A stretch of 64,000 nucleotides of DNA from Bicyclus anynana (GCF_947172395.1 NC_069086.1:11564501-11628500), one strand, 5' to 3'. Positions 1-14,400 are shown, numbered from the stretch's first letter. The notes: generated by a model not told the origin, from the sequence alone. Translations and numbers: made by a program.

Positions 1-1254
1 AGTTATCTTTCTCATCTGGTACCTGCCCAGGTGTCACAGAGCAAGTCTCCACAAATACGCAGGTATTCAAATTACATAAGAACCTACTGAAACCTAAGGT
101 TTCGTCTTTGTTGAATAAGCTGTGTCAGATCGCTCTGGGATCTTACTCTTTAAGAAGTAAATAATTTAAAATCGTTCTATTCACCGCAGATTGAGAGGCG
201 ATAATGCAATTAAAAAAAAAGTATTACAAAGCCATTTGAGGAATGAACTAAAGAAAAAATAAATATAACTGTATTTCCGAGCATAATGATCGATGTATGA
301 CTACAACTATTAACGCAAAAAACGATCAAGACTTCATGTCATATGAGGAGGTAATCATATGCAACGGAGTTATTAATAACCGCCCACATTGAATTACTCG
401 TACATATTCGTATTATAATAAATATTATTCATAACATATTAGAAAAAAGACTAATGGATGGTCCTTTGATATATCAGTAGGATCATGCTATATGAGCGGT
501 GAAGCAATTTATTATAGTCACAAGCCATTAATTTATTGCACAAAAAACAAACTTTATCAATGTTCAAAGAATACTAGGCGAAAGTATATTTACATATTGC
601 TTGTACGAATTGATAAGCAGATCTAAATGAGAACGTAAACTAGTATTTTTAAAGTAAGTTAAAGTCAACATTAATTATTATATAATTATTATTACTATTA
701 AAACCAAATACGGATAAACATCAATAGATTCCAAAACTTCAATATTGCTATATTGGAATCGCTATACGAAATTAGTAAAGTAGATAGCTTTTAAAAGTAT
801 TTAATAAATACATAAACTAACATAAAATTATTAATTATTGATATGTATAACTTCGAAAAACAAATTGCGATAAAGCTTTTTATATCAAACGGCGTTTTAT
901 CACTGTTCCGATATCGTGAATTTCCAACACTGCGCCGCAGACGTCTTCAAATCAGTATGCAGTGAAACTAGTCATTTATCAGAAAATACCGGTCATTAAT
1001 TCGTAGACCAATCAAAATATATCGAAGTGTTTAGAGAACAAGATGAAATGCATCGATATGCGCGCTACTTAACAATTTCAGCTATGATTGATGCGTCGTT
1101 TAGAGCTCTCAGGCGCCGGTAATGATAGTCCGTAGTAGCGAGCTTCAGAAGTAATGTATGATGTATGTTGTTGAGTTTCTCATGGGGTACATTCGCCATG
1201 TCCGCCCTGTACAGGTTATGGAGTTATAAAAATGTATGATGCGAGCGTTGACAA

Positions 1255-1310
1255 ATGGGTAAGCATGTGGTATTTAGTTTTGTGTTGTTTTTTTACATTT
1301 CGATGCGCTG
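1255..1310 (+). CDS. Candidate signal-peptide first exon of the PAN-ZP gene
   Basis: An ATG at 1255 opens a short reading frame beginning MGKHVVFSFVLFFYISM, a basic start followed by a hydrophobic core like a secretory signal. If the donor gttagt at 1311 is used, the exon ends in phase 2, which the next supported exon (5361) needs, and the split codon becomes Cys. A stronger donor, gtaagt at 1343, would leave phase 1 and give a stop in exon 5361. A TATAAAA at about 1225-1231 is too close to the ATG to support a normal leader. This is inference from phase and hydrophobicity; transcript data would decide. Confidence 0.25.
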
Positions 1311-1719
1311 GTTAGTTTCTAGACGAATGTCTTGTAACTTAGGTAAGTTTGAGTTTATTTGACAAACAGTTAAAACATTAAAATATTAAACTTTATATTT
1401 TTGGGCTTTTAAATGTGGAGTATGTACGAAATATGAGTAGTGTTGTCATTTTCCTCATTTGTCCCAGAAATATGTTTTTGTTAAATTGCCTAGTCGATGT
1501 CGCAATACGTGATAGGATGCTTTATTGTGCTTAATACCTACTAGTCGTCTTTCTTTTTTTATATCTTTTAGCATGTGCAATTCTACCAATATCAGGGCGA
1601 AAGATTGTATCGATATATGTATGGGTGTTAAACATCCAGTCTTTCACGCAAAAACTATTTATGTATTTAGACAAAATTTGAAATGGAGATAAATTATACC
1701 CTAAATTAACACATGGTCA

Positions 1720-1805
1720 GCTTTTTATCCCAGAAAAATCTATAATTACCACGGGATTTGTAAAAAACGGAATTTGACGCATACGAAGTCAGGGTTAAAT
1801 AACAC
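1720..1805 (-). repeat. Degenerate LINE-tail-like repeat
   Basis: The stretch (cacgggatttgtaaaa ... acgcatacgaagtcagg) resembles a decayed copy of the repeat that ends in cgcgggcgtccgctag, seen better preserved at 14203 and 16800. Weak similarity by eye only. Confidence 0.3.
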
Positions 1806-2334
1806 AAAAAAAATAAAATTTCGTGGTGCAAAAAAAATGCAAGTATTGTATTTAACCTGAAGTTAAGCTCATTATAAAATTTCCATCACTATCATAATAA
1901 CTTAATAAAAAAATACTTGTTAGCACCGTTGCCAAGTCAAAGATTTATGACAGTAGTTGCAAAGGTAACATCCAATATCATTAGTCTAAGGGCGTTTGTG
2001 CATTAATCATATCACTTTTTTCTTTGACGCGTCGGTATTTTGTTACTGCACATCGTCGGTCTTGTTACGATGAGATTTATAATATGCTAACAAAATGAAG
2101 CTTATCTTCGTGCTAATTGCTTATTTATATTGTAAACCAGTAGAAATCAAGCAGTAATCAAGTTTAGAAATGAAGTTTTTTTTAATCCAGATCAAACTGT
2201 AAGCTGTAGTAAAATCAAGAACAAATAACGATCAGGGTATATATTATATGAATATCCCTCATTCTAACAAAATTTTATCAAAATTTAAAGCGGGCGATTA
2301 AGGGAGTCACTATAAATAATCAGCCACAAAAAAT

Positions 2335-2490
2335 TAACGGCCTGCTACATTGCCTGACCTAGCAACTTATCGGAGAGGTAATTTGGAGCTTAAAACCACC
2401 ACACTGCTCCAATGCGATTTAGCGGGCTCAGGGTGGTATAATGTTTGACTCTTCACTGACCAGTATCAGACATACTCGTAAATGTCTATG
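2335..2490. repeat. SINE-like repeat fragment, family C
   Basis: It shares the blocks 'ccaccacactgctccaatgcg' and 'gggtggtataatgtttgactctt' with copies near 32470-32600, 38150-38510 and 46010-46260. It is not coding. The orientation and full length of the family cannot be fixed from these pieces. Confidence 0.45.
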
Positions 2491-2610
2491 GAATTGACAG
2501 CCTAACGTACTCTGCGTGCGCTGGTGAGTAATACCACCAATTTCTCAGTTCTACTAAAGAAACTTTCCTTAAAAAAATGTTTGTCTGTAAAGTCGGTTTA
2601 CTGACTATAG

Positions 2611-2814
2611 TTGAACGTGACAACGTCATAAGAAAATACTGATGGTTGCATTTTTCAAAAGAAAATGTTCGTTTTTCTAAAATACTGTTTAATATTCTTC
2701 ATAGACCAGAATATACTTTATTTCTTGTAAAAAAAGGGTTGGTAACTAGAGCGCATGCCGTCATCTTTTTTCGAGTTTGCAGCTCCATCGAATTATAAGA
2801 CGTTGTCACGTCAA
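2611..2814. mobile_element. Short inverted-repeat element (MITE-like)
   Basis: About 20 bp at 2611-2630 (ttgaacgtgacaacgtcata) is repeated inverted at 2792-2813 with a few mismatches. The interior is AT-rich and has no ORF. This is consistent with a small non-autonomous inverted-repeat transposon; I see no clear target duplication. Confidence 0.35.
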
Positions 2815-3342
2815 AAAGCTCAATCTAGGACTTGACCACTAGAACCATTGGATTTGCGAAGAACGAGAAGTTTAAGGGAGCGTGGAATAAAAACGAATAG
2901 TTTTACTTTTTAAGATCCAGTCTAACATTACTCGTTATTCTAACTTCATAACGTTAAATCATCAGTCTGTTATTAACTACAAAAAGCTTAACTGAGGCTT
3001 GTGTTGTAAATATTATTTCGCAAGAACGCAGGTATATTTTTTGTGTGACGGTCTTTCATTCAATTGAAATGAGTATGAGAGAAAGTGAATCAATATGATT
3101 AATATTCGCTTGCTTTCGTCCTTGACCGCCGACGGTGTACAAATTGGATATAATACGGTGTTGAGGTCATAACAGCTATTTTTAGCAACTTTAAATGAAT
3201 ATTTAGGCGAACGAAAGCAAATATTTTCACTATGTAAGTCATTATGTTAATTAGATAATAAAACTTTTTTTGTATTTTAAATTAATTTGTTAAATTACAT
3301 TTTAAATGTGGGCTATTAATTATTCAGAAAGCTTATGGATAA

Positions 3343-3425
3343 CTTACGTTATCAACCCATATTCGGCTCACTGACTGAGCTCGAGTCTCCTCTCAGAATG
3401 AGAGGGGTTAGGCCAACTTAGGATG
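3343..3425 (-). repeat. SINE family B tail fragment (reverse)
   Basis: It contains the reverse complement of the family B 3' part: 'caacccatattcggctcact' followed by 'cctctcagaatgagaggggttaggcc'. It matches the end of the fuller copy at 31318-31612. Confidence 0.6.
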
Positions 3426-5360
3426 GATAACTTATTTTAAGTTAGTTTTACTTTTCTGTAAATAAATGAGAATATCTATCGGAAACGATAAAGACGTTAA
3501 TGAAACAAAATAATTAATTAAATTTAGATTTAAATACAATAAAGTTATAATTGCATACATCAGCTATTTTTGAACATGTAGAGTTATTATAAATGTTAAT
3601 TAATTAACTATTAATTAAAAGGGATAAGCCTAGATCAAATGTATATAATATATTTTATCCCTTTACTAGGTTAAACTTGTTGCCATTAAACGAAGCGACG
3701 TAAATATCGGTAAATGAAGTATCAAGGTTGTTCCTGCAATATATTTCATTACGCAATAAATTACATAGGGATTGATTTAAAACGTTCCTGTTAGCTACAT
3801 AGGCCGATAGATAAAATTATAAAATATCAGGTTAGAACGGTAAATAGCTCCGTTATGCAGCCGGTAAGTGTAACGCGCGATCTGGTGTCATTAAGACGAA
3901 TGCAAAGGCATTAACGCGTGTACCCTTTTATATGAAGAAATTGCTGGAACACCTATCATTCACATTATGTGGAATACACGTGATGAAATTGCTTCACCAT
4001 CTATCATTGACAAAGAAATAAATATATTATGACACGAGATTGTGGCCGGCGGGTTTTTGCTCATTACGATGATATGTTTGTATTGGTACGAGTAAGTTGG
4101 TTTTGAAGCTATAAGTATTGTCAATGATGCATTTTTTTTATAGCAAAATTGCTGCAATGAAAAATCAACAACTACTTAAAAACATTATTTTATTTTTAAA
4201 GTAAAGAAGGAGTTAATGTAGATCAGTCTATTTTTTAAATTTAACCAGATATGAGTACTCACCTACTTTAATGAACTTTAAGTAGGTCACAAAGATATTT
4301 TTATGTTCAATTTACAGATTTTTATTTTTCCTTAGTTTATTGTATATGCTATACTAGCGGACTCCCCAGTTTCAACCACGTAGTTCCCATTTCCTTGAGC
4401 ATACAGGGATAAAAATTAGCCCATGTTACAATATGAAAGCTTTCTATTGGAGAAATAATTTTTAAAATCAATAAAATATAGCCTGTAGCACTCGGGGATA
4501 GTGTAGCTTCCCAACGATTCATCAATGCAAACAAAATTTAGCAGACTCAAAAGTGATTACAAAAATAAGAAAACTAATGTCGAATAAAATAAGACCCTAG
4601 AATGGCAGAGAATGACCATGAGTGAAGTCACGCACTTGTGAACTATGTGTGTAGGGTTAAAGGCGCCTTTGACAGATATCTAACAATCCCCTTTTCCACT
4701 CAAGTCACTCTCCCCGCCTATCCCAAGTAACCCATAAAGAATTACACAACCAGAGATGTTGACCGCTCGAACGCCACGAGCACACTGAAGCCGTCCGTAC
4801 CGCAAGTCGTTGCAACGCGGCGATAACACAAACAATCAAATATTTCCTCTCTATAACATTAGAATAGACTACCCGTGTTAAGCCGTGCCGTTATGCATAA
4901 AAAAGTAAAATCGTAGGTACAATCCCGAATGTGCAGGCAGCTTTACGCGTGCGCAGCAGCCGGTCCCACTTCCCGGTGCATTGCTCTCTATCTCGTCTAG
5001 TAAATGTTAAACTCTTCTAAATTATATCTTTTACAATCCAGAGATAAACCTCATACATTTTCCCTGCTCCGTGGTTCCGTTCCGGCTGCTAATATATCAT
5101 TTATTACACTGCTAATAAAATAATAACTTCATTTGATTTACCGTACGCAGTTTTATTCCGTACAATTTTGTGGAATCTCATACATTTTTTTCCAAGTTCA
5201 AGCTTCTAATTTGGTTTCATAAAGCGTGATTTATTACGTTAATTACGGTACTGCACCTATAAAATGCTACATTTTGTTTAATAAACACATGCTTTTAAGT
5301 GGGTACCGTAAATGTGTTCACTTTTGGTGTAAAATACTAACCTGATACTTTTTGTTTCAG

Positions 5361-5451
5361 TTTCGTGCTAAATCCTTTGACTCCAGTGCAAGAGACACGT
5401 TGTTTGTTGCAAAATGACACTCAAGCAAATAACCCTATGGCAATGCCGCAG
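5361..5451 (+). CDS. PAN-ZP gene, most upstream supported exon
   Basis: It lies between tttgtttcag and gtatgt. Only the frame that begins with a single base completing a split codon is open, reading FVLNPLTPVQETRC and ending in phase 0, which joins the next exon exactly. The other two frames contain stops, and the ATG at 5414 would run into a stop in the next exon, so it is not the start. Probably the mature N-terminus after the signal peptide. Confidence 0.65.
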
Positions 5452-8400
5452 GTATGTACTTTTTTTCATATACTTATTTATAACTCGGATGATTCATAAG
5501 CTACCAGACAAACAGCCGATTGTCCGTGCATTTATTAAATATTAAAAATTTGTATAATAATAATGTATAATTTTTAAGAAAAATCATTGTTTTTCGGGGG
5601 GAAGAAAAAGTCTCTGAGATATAAGAGGATAAGTTTAAAGAGTTTTTTTTAATTAGGAAAGACCACCCAAAATATTTTAGTACACTCTCGATTGTGGAAC
5701 TAAAATACCAAAATGGATATGGTAATTGGAGGACATTTCTACATCTTTTCTAGAAATTCTTTAAGTATAACTCGAATATGAAATGTTAAGATTGACATCA
5801 TATCAGTAAAAATTAAATTATCTACCTTATTATAGTCAACATTTACATTTGCGAACCTGCAATGGATTAGCATAGAATATTTAAAAGCTTCTTCCGTCTC
5901 TAGGAAATAAGGAAGGAGTACCAAATAGTGAAACATTAAAAAGTGTAAACGATGTTGAAGGGATTTAAGCCGCGTGCAAACATGGTCACAGAGCGGTGAC
6001 CCGTTAAGGAATAAATAATTTTATACTCGTAGCTAGGAGCGCTTAAGCTAGCATATTCAATATATTCGGTGGCCTAGACATTGCCAATTAGCTGGAAATG
6101 TCGATACCGCATTAACAATTCAGATTAAGTCGACTAACATGTTTTAAGATCCAGGAAAAGTCCTCGTTAAGACTTAATTCTACACATTTTGCATTCAATG
6201 GTTTGCGCCGTAGATTTATTTTAATTGGACATTTCCTCTGAACCTACTTATTTATTTTTGATTATTATAATTCCATATCATAAAAGCATTCTGTAAGGAT
6301 TTTTAAATGCTACTTGCATACTAAGAAAGGTCGAAACTCAACTTTTATTTTGGACTACTTGGAATTAAGAAAATTCTCTGGTGTGCAGGTTTCCTCACGA
6401 TGTTTTCCTTCACCGTTGAGACACGTGATATTTAATTTCTTAAAATGCACACAACAGTTGAGGTGCATGCCCCGGACCGGATTCGAACCTACGCCCTCAG
6501 GAATCGGTGGCAGAAGTTATATCCACTGGGCTATCACGGCTCTAATAAACATATCATATTTAAATTGAATCAATCCATTGAGTATCTGAACAATATGTTT
6601 GAAATGTAGAATTTAGATTATAACTATTTTTGTATTTTTATTGTATTTAAGTTTGTTAGGTAATTGTTCTGTATTTTAAGCTTATGTGGAATCTGTACAA
6701 TAATACCTTAAAAAATTGTTAACTACATGTTTTTTTAAGTATTTTATGTAATACGTGAAGAATACTTTTGGGTATTTGAAGTAGACTTGAGTAATTATTA
6801 TTAGTCATTAAAGTCTTCTACTAAATCCTTGGTACGGAAGCGATCAACCCATTTTCTATCGAAGTAAACAGTAGCTTGAATAATCCGTTATTCGCTTTCA
6901 GAACTAATGAGCGGGTCGACTATAAATTCTGTGTTAAGTGATGCATCTCAGTACATATTGTTTTGTTTATTTTATGCAAGAATGAAAATAAAAGGATGCA
7001 CCACTGCGTGGGTACGAAAGTTTATTACGTGTATCGTTGCTAACATACGAAGCAGGTTTCGCTTGTGATATAAGATAGCCCTGCAGCCTAGGTGTTTCAA
7101 TAATTTATAATAGTTAGTAGCAAAAACTTTACAATACACTTTCTTTGTTCTAAGTAAAACATTGCGACTGATTTATTATTTATCAGTTTGTCACGATGTC
7201 AGCATGATATATCTATGTTCTTGGTAGATTTAAGCTTTTCTTTTTATAATGAAAACAAGTTTGCGGTTCACTATTAACTTAAACAGTCTAGGTAGCAAAT
7301 GCGTTGACATGAAAGAGTTATAGGGATTTAAAAACGTAACTTCCTTTGGTCGGGTTATGTATCCTTCCAAATTGTAGTATATTTTGCTGATATTCTAAAA
7401 CTTATTATAAGAAAATCTTTAATGTGAACTTCACAAATACATAGCCGACATTTGCATCTGAAACTTTTCATTAAAACGACTCATCAAAAACGTCTAGTGT
7501 TAACAATTACTCTAGTAATATCGTCAGTAAACTGTCAGTAAATTATACTAATAAGTGTATTATTTTCAGCGTTCAGTCAACACATACTACATGGTGAAAC
7601 TCCAAGTGCGGTCGGAGAATCTGTGCCTCCGGCCTTGGGCATTCGAAAGGGTGCCAGGCAAGGCGCTCAGGGGCCTCGACAATAGTATAATCTACACCTC
7701 CACTAAGGAGGCCTGCCTCGCTGCCTGTCTCAATGAGGTAATGAAGCCACTTAGGTTGAATTACGCCAAACCTGCAATTTTATGAGTATACCTTTGCGTT
7801 CAAGGCGATCTCTGTTTCCACTGTTTATAAGCGCAACGCCTTTTCAATGTAGGCTATACCTATTCAATTTATATTTACGGTTCTGTCCTACTTCTGGAGA
7901 TGCATGGAAACGATACGGGTTTTATTGGGTACAGGTGACTTGGGGGTAGAAACGTGAAACTCTTTAAGGCGAGCCGATTACGAGCGCACCGTATTCGGTT
8001 CCGAGCTTTTGTTTATTAGTCTGCGGGATATTGTCTTGTATAAAATTGCTTTTACAGAAAGGATCGCATGATAACTTTTGTTCAATAAAAAGAATGTAAC
8101 ATAAAGTTCAAAGATGTGTAACGAACTGGGCGGATGAATCTTTTTTTAAAAAATAAATAACATTTGAACTTGAAATTAATGATAATATATAAATGTATGC
8201 GAAATTGACATGGGTCGCTTCAGGGGCCCTTAGCCCTACCTGGATTTATTATGGAAATATATTATTCTAAGTTCTTTCTTTGGATTGAAAATAAAATAAT
8301 TCAATTATTTTAATTAGTTTTAAACTGATTATTAACTAGTGAACGCCTGCTACTCGTTGTCTTTTCTTCGGATAACTTTCTTTTTACTTTTTCTAATTAA

Positions 8401-11400
8401 AACGATATTTATATCTAGGTCTATGCTTAAATGAATCTACCCTCAAAATATGCACCAAATTCGATTTATTACCTTTTAACTGATGCTTGAAAACACACAG
8501 AGAAGCATACAAACAATGATACCAAAGTTTAGACAGAGTTAAAACCAAATGCTCGTAGCTCACTCAAAGATTTATTGGCTAACTTAAATATCAAGGATTA
8601 GGTGCCCAATTACACTATTTTCTTATTTACCCACTTCTAGTGAATGCGTTTAGTTTAATTAAAGATGAAGGAAGAACCGTAATTATAATGTGCTCTCATC
8701 GAAGACTCATTGTTATATTTCAAAATTTTCATAAACTAAATAAGTAGTTGTGTTTTTGTAATACAGAAAAAGTTCCCGTGCCGGTCAGCGGAGTACGAAT
8801 ACGGCAGCATGCGGTGTGCGCTCAGTGACTCCGACCGACGCACGGCGCAACACTTTGTGCAGCTTGTCGATACTCCCGGAACGGATTACTTTGAGGTAAG
8901 GTCTTCAATGATTTCATATTATTATAAACTAGTGGACGCCCGAGACTTCGGTCGCCCTTAAACCTCCTTAATCCGGCCTAATCGCGAAATCCGTTAGTGG
9001 ACACCTACAAACTACAAACTTCTGCCAAATTTCATCTTTGTTCGTCAAGCGATTTTCGAGATATCGTGATGATCATAGCGCCACAGTAAAGGCGCCGGAC
9101 TCATCATCGGAGGTGGTGATTCAATCCTCGCCCGCTGATCTTTTGTCGCACAGTATTTTCCAATTAGTTGGAACGGAATGGGAATAACATATATACACGT
9201 ATTTAAAAGATATATTATGTCAAATATTCTTAAAAAAAAAACAAAAACCGAATGTTTTGGGTTCGATCCTTGAACTATAAGTTAATATACCCAGGAAGAA
9301 CATTAATGTGAAAATGGAAGTCAAGCCAAGTATATATGTACATATACATTATACATACTCATATTACATACAGTACATAACTATAACAATCGAACTACGT
9401 ATTTTTATAAAAAGTATAATAACTTACGATAAATTGAAGCTCCGGATTTGAACTGGCAATCTTTTTATATTAATTTGTATACTAATTTGATTAGTGTTAG
9501 CTGTTTAGTGTTCAATATAGAGTTTAATTTCTTACACATTACTAATTTTCCGGGTAATTTAACGAATAGTTGCGATTATCGTAACTCTTGGCCTTAATTT
9601 ACAGTACCAACTGTCTATAGACCGTATTGCAGCCAATTACTGTCAGTTCATTTGAAAACAGTACTTAAACTTTGACTACGGTTGTCGTAGACAAAGTGTG
9701 CGGACTCTAGACAATTAAATTGTAATTTAATTCGAAGAACACACTTAGAATCTACTCGCAGTGGTATGGGAATGGAATGAACGTAGAAAAATTTGTAAAT
9801 TGTCCCCTCTTTCCCCCATTTCAACGGAACGACCATTACGGTCCGCAGCGTAAGTTCCGCGAAGCTGCTCAGAGTAAATTACCATGTGTTGTCGTGTAAA
9901 TAAACAGCGCGATTATCGCCATTACGTATTTTAAGTGATTCCTGTGTGGTCGTGCAGAATTTGTGCCTGAAGGCGTCGCAAGCGTGCAAGGGCCCGAGAG
10001 TGTTCACCGCGCCGCGTGTGGGAGTGGCGGAGGACAAAGTGGCGCAGTATGCCGGCCTACACTACTACACTGACAAGGAGTTGCAGGTAACGCTTTTAGC
10101 CCTTCAGTCAGTGGCGGACTTACGAAGGTCCAAATTTGTATGGAGCAATGGGCTTGTAGCCACGTAGGATCCTCCTCTATGTACAACGGCAAATGCTTCG
10201 AAAATGAAAAAAAAAAAATACATTGACATTTGTTATTACTCATCACCATCATATTGATCAACTTATTGGTCATATCTGTCATTCTCATATTTTTGTAGTT
10301 TCGAAGACGTGACACATAGATATAGGTCCAAGCCTCTCTGTGTATAATGGCTGAAATAAAAGAACATAAAATATTACTCATATTGGATTATTCAAATCTA
10401 CGAATTCACTTTTAATTTAACAAAACTATATTTATTATCTCAAAGAAATGCAATATTAATACATGTAATAATGGCAGCATAGTCATTTACTTTCTGTTTA
10501 GACTTACATGTCAAAAGTGACAGTTGACAAACGGCTGAAAGGGCGCTATCAAGTTAATCTTAAACATGTTAAAAACATTTTTAAAGTAAAACTTTTACTT
10601 GACTTGAAGAGTAAGCTGGTGACGTTACGAAAAGTGTAACGGGACGAGGCGAACGTATGTTGAGATGAATAGCTAAAGAAGCTTTACTTCTGTCGTGTGG
10701 TCTAATAAACAGTAGTTTTTTGGTTAATAAAATTAATAATATTTCGTTAAATTTACAAGATTTTATTTTTGTAAACTTTGGGCCAAATGTTCCGCCCTAG
10801 GCTCTAGCCTACTTAGCCTGCTGGTAAATCCGCCACTGCCTTCAGTGACACTAGCCGATACATTACGCCTACTCTACAGATATTATCCACCTTGTAAGTG
10901 TTGACAAATGTATTTTATGTATGCCGATAACTTAAAGACGTATGAATATATTTATGCAGATGCAGGTTACTCGTAGTTACTTATATTTTTGTCATCTTAC
11001 CCATTTTACACTTAAAACTGTAAATTACGAACTTATGAAACAAAATATAATTACAGCCATATTTTATGTGTACTGTTTACCAACAAACAAAGTAAAAATG
11101 AGGGTATAAATTGCTAGTCATTTCACATCTAGTAATGATTATAATTAACTTGTTCTTAAATTGTTAAAAAAAATCTATTAATAAGCTTAGAACAATTAGA
11201 CAGTTAATATATTTTGAATAATATTTTGTAGACAAACAAAACACAATTTAAAATATATAAGTTATGAAATGACATGCGCTTTCTACCTTCATTTAAAATT
11301 TGTTTGTTGGTAAACAGTACACATTGACAAGGGCTGTAGAATAGCTTATTTTTCTTCTTATAAAATATTTTGCAAAAACAGGTGACATCAGAATCAGCTT

Positions 11401-14400
11401 GTAAACTGGCATGCGAAATCGAATCAGAGTTCCTCTGTCGCTCGTTCCTGTACCTCGGAGCCCCTCACTCCGCCGCCTACAACTGCCGCCTCTACCACCT
11501 CGACCACCACACGCTGCCCGACGGACCGTCCGCGTACCTGAACGCTGAGCGACCTCTCATTGATGATGGAGAACCTATCGGAAAATATTTCGAGAACTTT
11601 TGCGAGAGTGAGTATTGTTTTTGTTCTTATGTTTGATGCAGAAAAATGCTGGAACTTACTACATTAAACACCAGCGGTGAAGAGTTTATGTAAGCCGATT
11701 CCCGCCGGGTTACCTTTAAAAATCCGTGCATATTTATTAATGTTCTCCATCTAGATATATGAGAAACTGGAGTTTGTATCACACTATATGAATGTCCTTT
11801 TCTTTGGGATAGCTTACCTTCCCCTAAATTCCAACATCTACGCCACTGCTAAATATTGATTTGCTTTATAAAAATTCTAGGCAACAGAGCACGGACATTT
11901 TAAAGCAAATATTTTACATAAGAGCCTACCTTAATTTTAAAAATACCTAGTAGTTAAAGATAGTGAAATAACTCAAACAACTCGTAACGTATTTACATCG
12001 TTTCTTATAATACAGCTACAAAAAATTCCTTCAAATGAGTGTACACCCCAATTGAACTACTTTTTGATTCATTTTGAAAGCTAATAATTATTGTGATTTA
12101 CATCAAAGCTCGATTCGGCTATATATTCCAATAAATAATATTAGAATATCATATATCTACAATGATTCTGAATTGAATTGTACTCGTATTGCATCTATTA
12201 CTATTTTATGTACCGTGAAAAAGTACATAATATTACATAGTAATTTTAATTTGCGAGATAACTTAAATGATAATTTTTGCATATTTAATGATTTACATTC
12301 TTAATCGATGGAAAAGACATAAACGCGCTGTAAGTCACTCCATGCAACATTTCTATTAATAACATAAAATATTTAAATCCTTTCATTTCTCAATTATAGT
12401 AAATTGGTTTTACAATGTAATCAATATTTCTCTTGTCTAATTTATATGCATGGGATTAAGAAAATTAGAAATTAATAAGAATTTATAAGTAATAATGCTT
12501 AACTAACCCGCTAGCTTACGTTAAATGGATTTCAGAATCAAAACAGATACCTACAAAACATAAATCTTGGTTATATTAATAGGATAGATAATCGAATTTC
12601 TAATCGTTTACGACACTGCATCGATTATTATTATTACAGAAAAGCTATAACTACCACAAGCCGTTTTTATCACTCACCTTTCATCACTAGTTGGCCGGAA
12701 ACTTGGGGCATGCATGTTAAAATACGTCACGTGTAAAATTATCTTCCGATATGAATCACATTAAATAACTTTTAATATTCAAAGAGAGAGAGACGAATAT
12801 CTTAGCATTCCATGGATTCACCGTGCGGGTGCCGGGTCCATCGCGTGGTAGGGAGAAAAACGCCAAGCAAAGTCTTGTGACTACTGGATGTAGGGTTAAG
12901 AAATTACTTGACGATCGATCAACACCCCCCTTCTCTGCTCGTGTTGTTCTCCCTACCTATCCAAATTTGGTAAGATCCTATTAAAGCAGCTTTGGATACT
13001 CGTTGTAATATAGAACTAGCTGCACTTTTAGAGAGGCCAAGGTTCTTAAGCAAGTTACAGAGAGATTTTGCTGGTAATCCTCTCGCACCTACTTCTACGG
13101 CGTACAGACTAACTACGTAGCCATTTTTAGTTAGTTGTTAGGTCATAATATTTATTCACTTTCAAACTGAATAAATATTATGACCTATGTACACGCATGG
13201 ATAAAATACGTAAAATCTATTATTAACTTGGAATCAAGTCAATAATCTATTAATAACTTCAAACCAAGTTTATAAATCTATTATTAACTCAAAGTCAAGT
13301 CTCAAGTTATAAATACATTTATGGCCGATACGTAACCAACATTTTGCATACGCGTAAAAAGTTCTATTTTAAAGAGTTGCTAGACGACTTAGCTGCTGAG
13401 TCTCTACGATGGTAAGCAAAGATTAAGGTCTTATGGAAATAGTAAATGAAGAGCAGTAAGTAATTGAAGAGTCATCTGTCTAGACTCTTTTGCTAGTAAT
13501 TACGGGTGGTTTAAAACGGCGATATTTAATTATTCTTATACATTGACTTATATATGTTGCACCGTCAATTAAATTGAAGGAATAATTTTTCATATTAAGT
13601 GGGATGAATTGATTTTTTTGCTGCGGTTTAGAGTTGCACTGATTCGATATTTAAAATAATTTACATGTGCTACTATTCTTATCTTAGGAAGAAAAAACTT
13701 AAACTTGAAAAAACTTTTTTTCTCTATTTCCTCTTTTATTGGACCAAGACCATTTGCAGATATGTACGCAGAGCATTTATCACAATCAAGTGAAGGGCTT
13801 AGAAAATCATGGATGATAATAAATATTATTTTTATAAATAAAAACGTAAAATGAAATAAAAGTATATCTTTTTCATTGTGGCATAGTACTGTAATTCGTC
13901 AAGTAAATCGTGATATCTTGGATCTGCCGGACTTTGACGTAGGTATATTAGTCACTTACTATGATTAACATTAAATCAATAACAACAGCATTTTAAAGTT
14001 CATTGTTAACGAAAAGCAATGTCTACTGGGCAATTATGAACACGTAGAGATTTTATATCCGAAATTATGTTTCACATTCATAAATAAAATTTTAATGCAA
14101 ATGAACACACAATGATAAATCCTACTGTACTATTGATATAATGCATACATATTGTGGATTTGTAATTTTAAAGAATATGTTAATCAGAAATAATTCATAA
14201 ACTAGCGGACGCCCGCGACTTCGTCCGCGTGGAAATCAATGTAAACTTTCAAGCCCTATTTCACCACTTTAGAGTTTGAATTTTAAATTTTTTTGAATCC
14301 CATTATATTTCGTATTTTTTCTATGATTTATGAACAAATTTTTAAAACTGTAACTCTAAAAATGAAGGACTTTCCATTCAAACTTTTTATTTTCGCAATA

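Larger units (their letters stand above)
1..5360. other. Upstream region, largely non-coding
   Basis: AT-rich DNA with stops in all frames. I see no exon of the PAN-ZP gene here except a weak signal-peptide candidate at 1255-1310. It contains SINE fragments (2335-2490, 3343-3425), an inverted-repeat pair (2611-2814) and a degenerate LINE-tail-like stretch near 1720-1805. The promoter and true first exon of the gene may lie here or outside the window. Confidence 0.6.

Noticed and set aside
5414..5451. Start codon of the PAN-ZP gene at 5414
   Set aside because: That frame reaches a stop in the next exon after splicing; the alternative frame through the same exon is open and in phase.
10004..10381. 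125-codon minus-strand open frame
   Set aside because: It is antisense to a PAN exon and its intron, with no motif; it arises from the GC-rich exon.
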